Below, one piece after another: positions 62,176-64,000 of a stretch of 64,000 nucleotides of DNA. Positions within the stretch are counted from its first letter, which is position 1. The number at the start of each line of letters is the position of its first letter. The DNA comes from a bacterium. GTDB lineage: Bacteria > Vulcanimicrobiota > Vulcanimicrobiia > Vulcanimicrobiales > Vulcanimicrobiaceae. A program made the position numbers and the translations under genes. The stretch spans positions 210,390-274,389 of the forward strand of contig JAJZED010000002.1 in NCBI GenBank assembly GCA_021805775.1. Direction: 5' to 3'. The notes under the pieces are model-generated. The model did not search any database. It was not told where the DNA came from and saw nothing but the letters and a program-made list of their open reading frames with translations.

Positions 62176-62643
62176 TCACTTCACCACGATGTGCGCGAAC
62201 ATATCGGCATGCCCGGCGCCGCAATATTGATCGCAAACGATTAAATGATCGCCTGGATGGCGGAAAACATGCGTCGCGGAGCTCACCCAACCCGGCATAA
62301 CTTCGAGATTCACATCGGTATGCTCGATGAGGAAGCCGTGCACGACGTCGGTCGAGGTCACGTAGAAATGAACCTTCGCTCCAAGCGGTACCGAAAGGGT
62401 CGACGGCTGCCAAAAGAAGACCTGGCCGACGTAATAGGCCTCGTAGGAACCGTCGGGAAGCCGTCGGAGCCCCGGGTGATCGAAGGGCGGTGTCGAGGCG
62501 ACCTTCGTGGGATCGATCGTCACGCTGCTCGCCGGAGGCTTGAAGCTCTCGCCGACCTGCAGAGCGATGAGGATGAGAAAGAATGCGGCGAGCGTGATAA
62601 CGCCCAAACCGAGGAAGACTCTCTCGAGCCGATGGACGTGCAT
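62176..62643 (-). CDS. cbaB: ba3-type oxidase subunit II (CuA)
   Basis: This 155-residue protein has one N-terminal transmembrane helix (VFLGLGVITLAAFFLILIALQ) and a cupredoxin domain carrying CuA ligands H102 (DVVHGFLI), C137-DQY-C141, H145 and M148. It takes electrons from a periplasmic cytochrome or cupredoxin and passes them to subunit I. AGGTGG upstream serves as ribosome-binding site. Confidence 0.94.
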   Translation of the reverse strand: MHVHRLERVFLGLGVITLAAFFLILIALQVGESFKPPASSVTIDPTKVASTPPFDHPGLRRLPDGSYEAYYVGQVFFWQPSTLSVPLGAKVHFYVTSTDVVHGFLIEHTDVNLEVMPGWVSSATHVFRHPGDHLIVCDQYCGAGHADMFAHIVVK

Positions 62644-62646
62644 CGC

Positions 62647-62754
62647 CTACCACCTCGCTTGGGATAGCGCGAGCAGCGCCACCCACGAAATAACGATCAG
62701 ACCGAGGATGACGAGCACGAACCCAAAAGTCGTTCGGTAGGTTGGTTCGTTCAT
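62647..62754 (-). CDS. cbaD: ba3 oxidase small subunit (CbaD-like), 35 residues
   Basis: A 35-residue single-helix protein (TTFGFVLVILGLIVISWVALL) starts at ATG 62754 with AAGGAGC and stops four bases before subunit II. Thermus ba3 oxidase has a 34-residue subunit IIa in the same position. It is therefore a real, easily missed subunit and the first gene of the oxidase operon. Confidence 0.82.
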   Translation of the reverse strand: MNEPTYRTTFGFVLVILGLIVISWVALLALSQARW

Positions 62755-62850
62755 GCTCCTTAGTTTAGCCTCGAACTGGGCGCCTTCTAGGAAGAAAGAC
62801 TCAGCGCGTCTTCTCGATTTCTTCTCGAATCTGAGGAGGCGCGATCGTTT

Positions 62851-63555
62851 CTAACCGCCGGCAACCCACCGCGCGAAGAGAAAAGCGACGCCCGACGCGA
62901 CGCCGCCGATTGCGAGCGTCTGGAGTGCTGCGAGCCAGGGCGCGATACCCGTCAAGCGCCCTTTCACCGCACCGAAAATCGCGAGCGCGATCCCGGTAAA
63001 GAGCGCCGACACAAGGAACGCTTCGTTCGAGACTGCGATCAACGCATAGGGCGCCAGCGGAATCACTCCCCCGACGACGTACGAAACACCGATCGTGATG
63101 CCGGAGAGAATGGCACGATGCTTCTCCGGACGTTCGAGCCCAAGTTCGAAGCGCATCATGAACTCAACCCAACGCTCGCGATCCGAACAGATCGTATCGA
63201 CGGTCTGTTTGAGGAGGTCCTCACTTAAGCCGTAATGCGAGAGGACCTCGGCGACTTCGGCACGTTCGGTCTCCGGAAGATGCTCGGCTTCGTAATGCTC
63301 GCGCGCAAGTTCGTTCTCGTAATGATCGCGATCGGTACGCGTTGCGAGATAGCCGCCGAGCCCCATCGAGATCCCACCCGCCGCCAGTTCGGCGACACCG
63401 GCGGTGACGACGATATGCGATGCTGCGAGGGCTCCGGCGATGCCGGCTGCGAGCGCAAACGGCACGGTGAGGCCGTCGGACATGCCGATAACGACGTCGC
63501 GCAAGGTTGCCGTCGATGAGAGGTGCCGCTCGGGGTGTTCGGGCTTGGAGAGCAT
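62851..63555 (-). CDS. VIT1/CCC1-family iron/manganese transporter
   Basis: This protein of about 234 residues has the VIT fold: ATLRDVVIGMSDGLTVPFALAAG in the first helix, AELAAGGISMGLGGYLATRTDRDHYENELAREHYEAEHLP (second helix and metal-binding domain), and C-terminal helices VSYVVGGVIPLAPYAL and AIFGAVKGRLTG. It moves Fe2+ or Mn2+ out of the cytoplasm. ATG 63555 is chosen; the frame extends upstream without domain features. Confidence 0.9.
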   Translation of the reverse strand: MLSKPEHPERHLSSTATLRDVVIGMSDGLTVPFALAAGIAGALAASHIVVTAGVAELAAGGISMGLGGYLATRTDRDHYENELAREHYEAEHLPETERAEVAEVLSHYGLSEDLLKQTVDTICSDRERWVEFMMRFELGLERPEKHRAILSGITIGVSYVVGGVIPLAPYALIAVSNEAFLVSALFTGIALAIFGAVKGRLTGIAPWLAALQTLAIGGVASGVAFLFARWVAGG

Positions 63556-63915
63556 GTGCGCCCGCTTAGCTTCGAGATTCGCGGTGGCCTGCCCACCATC
63601 TCGACGAATTTTATCGATGCAGCTCGTCGTCGAAGCGCCGTACAGAAAACGCAACTCGGCACGCTGCCGAAGAAGGCCCCAACGCTCCCCATTCCTTCAT
63701 CCGGTCGCCCACGGGCCGATACCCGGCGATGTTTTTCCTATCGAATGCGCCGCACCGCACTCCCTTTACGACAATCGCCGGTTGTACTTTGCAGTTCCCT
63801 ATCGCATCGGACGACAATGTATTTTCGGTTTCTTGCGCCGCTCGCGATTCTCCGGAAAGCATCCTGCGAGCGCCCGGCGAAAGCGGAGAGTTCCTGAGGA
63901 AAGAGAGGCGCGCGC

Positions 63916-64000
63916 GTGGGCTTTCCCTACTTCGAGCAGATCGCCGGAGCGTTAGCGACCGAGTCGCCGCTTCCCATGGTCGTCGCCGATGCAGCGGAAC
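63916..64000 (+). CDS. 5' end of an unidentified gene (partial)
   Basis: A GTG at 63916, preceded by purine-rich GAGGAAAGAGAGG, opens a frame running to the window edge (28 codons, FPYFEQIAGALATE and on). There are no other features. The upstream 63556-63915 stretch contains only overlapping non-coding-like frames. Too short to assign. Confidence 0.35.
   Translation, partial: MGFPYFEQIAGALATESPLPMVVADAAE

Overview
The window is about 60% GC, densely packed, and looks like a chromosomal contig from an uncultured Gram-negative-type (diderm) bacterium. A TonB-dependent receptor, a beta-barrel-like exported protein, many start-stop overlaps (ATGA/GTGA) and frequent GTG/TTG starts support this. 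The gene mix (photoactive yellow protein homologue, B-type ba3 oxidase, type III polyketide synthase, S10 carboxypeptidases, AioA-like molybdoenzyme, selenium genes) is compatible with Candidatus Eremiobacterota (WPS-2) or a relative. That is an inference, because no rRNA gene is present.

Positions 1-7307 are an integrated plasmid-like element. It carries secreted and lipoprotein cargo, a ParA/ribbon-helix-helix partition pair, a RelE-like toxin with an Xre antitoxin, five iterons, a TrfA-like replication initiator, an AlpA/Xis-like regulator and a tyrosine integrase. It ends at a fragment of a tRNA 3' end that serves as the attachment site. From 7.3 to 9 kb there are only small hypothetical genes. 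From 9.1 to 15.2 kb lies an ether-lipid/glycerol module (AGPS-like oxidase, GlpD, FGGY kinase) run together with a photoactive yellow protein homologue and a PfkB kinase that carries a frameshift.

From 15.2 to 25 kb are an FprA-type ferredoxin reductase, a frameshifted VTT membrane protein, a split LigD set (phosphoesterase, decayed ligase, polymerase), a MauE/TlpA pair, a MacAB-like exporter and a PAP2 phosphatase. From 25.4 to 36 kb are tandem S10 peptidases, an aioBA-like oxidoreductase, HxlR/YceI, a frameshifted extradiol dioxygenase, cobyric acid synthase and an S1-repeat RNA-binding protein. From 36 to 39.5 kb are a metzincin-type protease and a probable outer-membrane protein.

The most notable region is 39.6-44 kb: senA (EgtB-like), a YraQ/ArsP-type permease and selD on one strand, with a SenB-type glycosyltransferase divergent to them. 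This is the gene set for selenoneine biosynthesis. The selD gene has an in-frame UGA at the catalytic position, followed by a bacterial SECIS-like hairpin, so it is probably a selenoprotein.

The remainder (44-64 kb) holds 5-oxoprolinase genes (pxpB and a pxpC-pxpA fusion), EttA, a TonB receptor, a type III PKS with a methyltransferase, a PadR-controlled fatty-acid beta-oxidation operon, a ba3-type oxidase operon with its own two-component system, and a VIT-family transporter. Three genes (pfkB, VTT, extradiol dioxygenase) carry single-frame disruptions, which may be assembly errors or real decay.
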